DNA of 6,042 nt from Planctomycetia bacterium (GTDB lineage: Bacteria; Planctomycetota; Phycisphaerae; Phycisphaerales; SM1A02). This document shows positions 5,959 through 6,042 of this stretch, in pieces (position 1 is the stretch's first letter; the number at the start of each line of letters is the position of its first letter). The position numbers were made by a program, and so were the translations under genes. The stretch lies in assembly GCA_005804005.1 (NCBI GenBank), contig SYPI01000188.1, positions 1 to 6,042 on the forward strand. The letters are read 5' to 3'. Under the pieces are notes generated by a model. It was not told the DNA's origin and searched no databases. It saw only the letters and a list, made by a program, of their open reading frames with translations.

Positions 5959-6042
5959 ATGAACCTGCACATCGGCACGACTCGCGGCGACTTCCTTGGT
6001 TCCGTCACCCTAGCCACTTCGCTCTGCCTGGTCAGTGCCGCC
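5959..6042 (+). CDS. N-terminus of an exported protein with a Tat-like leader (partial, cut by the right edge)
   Basis: Only 28 codons are visible, open to the window end. The sequence has a polar n-region, then T-T-R-G-D-F-L-G-S (residues 7-15) and a hydrophobic stretch (about 16-28), so it is a signal peptide. The R-G-D-F-L block aligns with the twin-arginine pattern R-R-x-F-L, but the second Arg is Gly (codons CGC GGC), so Tat export would be atypical and Sec export is equally possible. A good Shine-Dalgarno and the 16-nt spacing indicate co-transcription with the sugar dehydrogenase. The mature protein is not visible, so its function cannot be assigned. In related genomes a leader of this kind often belongs to a secreted oxidoreductase or substrate-binding protein; that is context only. 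Confidence 0.7.
   Translation, partial: MNLHIGTTRGDFLGSVTLATSLCLVSAA

Overview
The window is GC-rich, densely coded DNA from a bacterial chromosome. It holds seven genes, two of them cut by the window edges, with no RNA genes, insertion sequences, phage genes or CRISPR array. The gene mix is typical of Planctomycetota (perhaps Phycisphaerae-like) or neighbouring groups such as Verrucomicrobiota or Acidobacteriota: a secreted DUF1080 3-keto-disaccharide hydrolase, a secreted PQQ-type glucose/sorbosone dehydrogenase, a Tat-like leader of the T-R-x-D-F-L-G kind, and an FHA-GAF-HD-GYP regulator. The taxon is inferred from gene content only.

Layout. Positions 1-492 (-) are the N-terminal part of an M48 zinc-metalloprotease lipoprotein. 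It diverges across about 40 bp from an FHA-GAF-HD-GYP cyclic-di-GMP phosphodiesterase (533-2089, +). That gene converges, across a 21-nt gap with a short GC hairpin, on a three-gene minus-strand unit. In order of transcription the unit is the DUF1080 hydrolase (4593-3934), an AI-2E family membrane protein (3937-2879, joined by an ATGA stop/start overlap) and an RNase H-fold protein with an unrecognised N-terminal domain (2872-2111, 6 nt after the previous stop). Divergent from this unit across 53 bp is a plus-strand unit: the PQQ-type sugar dehydrogenase (4647-5942), then 16 nt, then a secreted protein cut off at the right edge (5959-6042).

How the genes may work together. The 4.6 kb divergon puts two exported sugar-active enzymes back to back, which fits extracytoplasmic carbohydrate oxidation and cleavage. 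The AI-2E protein and the RNase H-like protein are tightly coupled to the hydrolase for no obvious biochemical reason. The M48 lipoprotein and the HD-GYP regulator suggest envelope quality control and second-messenger signalling, but nothing shows they are linked to each other.

The most interesting signal is in the start regions. All four divergently transcribed first genes have a TANNNT -10-like hexamer ending 6-8 nt before the start codon and no good Shine-Dalgarno sequence. The internal operon genes lack this hexamer, and one of them has a clear Shine-Dalgarno. This points to leaderless transcription of the first genes. In the 4.6 kb divergent spacer, a 6-bp inverted repeat sits centrally between the two opposed -10 boxes, as a shared operator might. 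The most unusual protein is the RNase H-fold protein, which carries a complete, correctly spaced D-E-D-D set behind an unknown domain.
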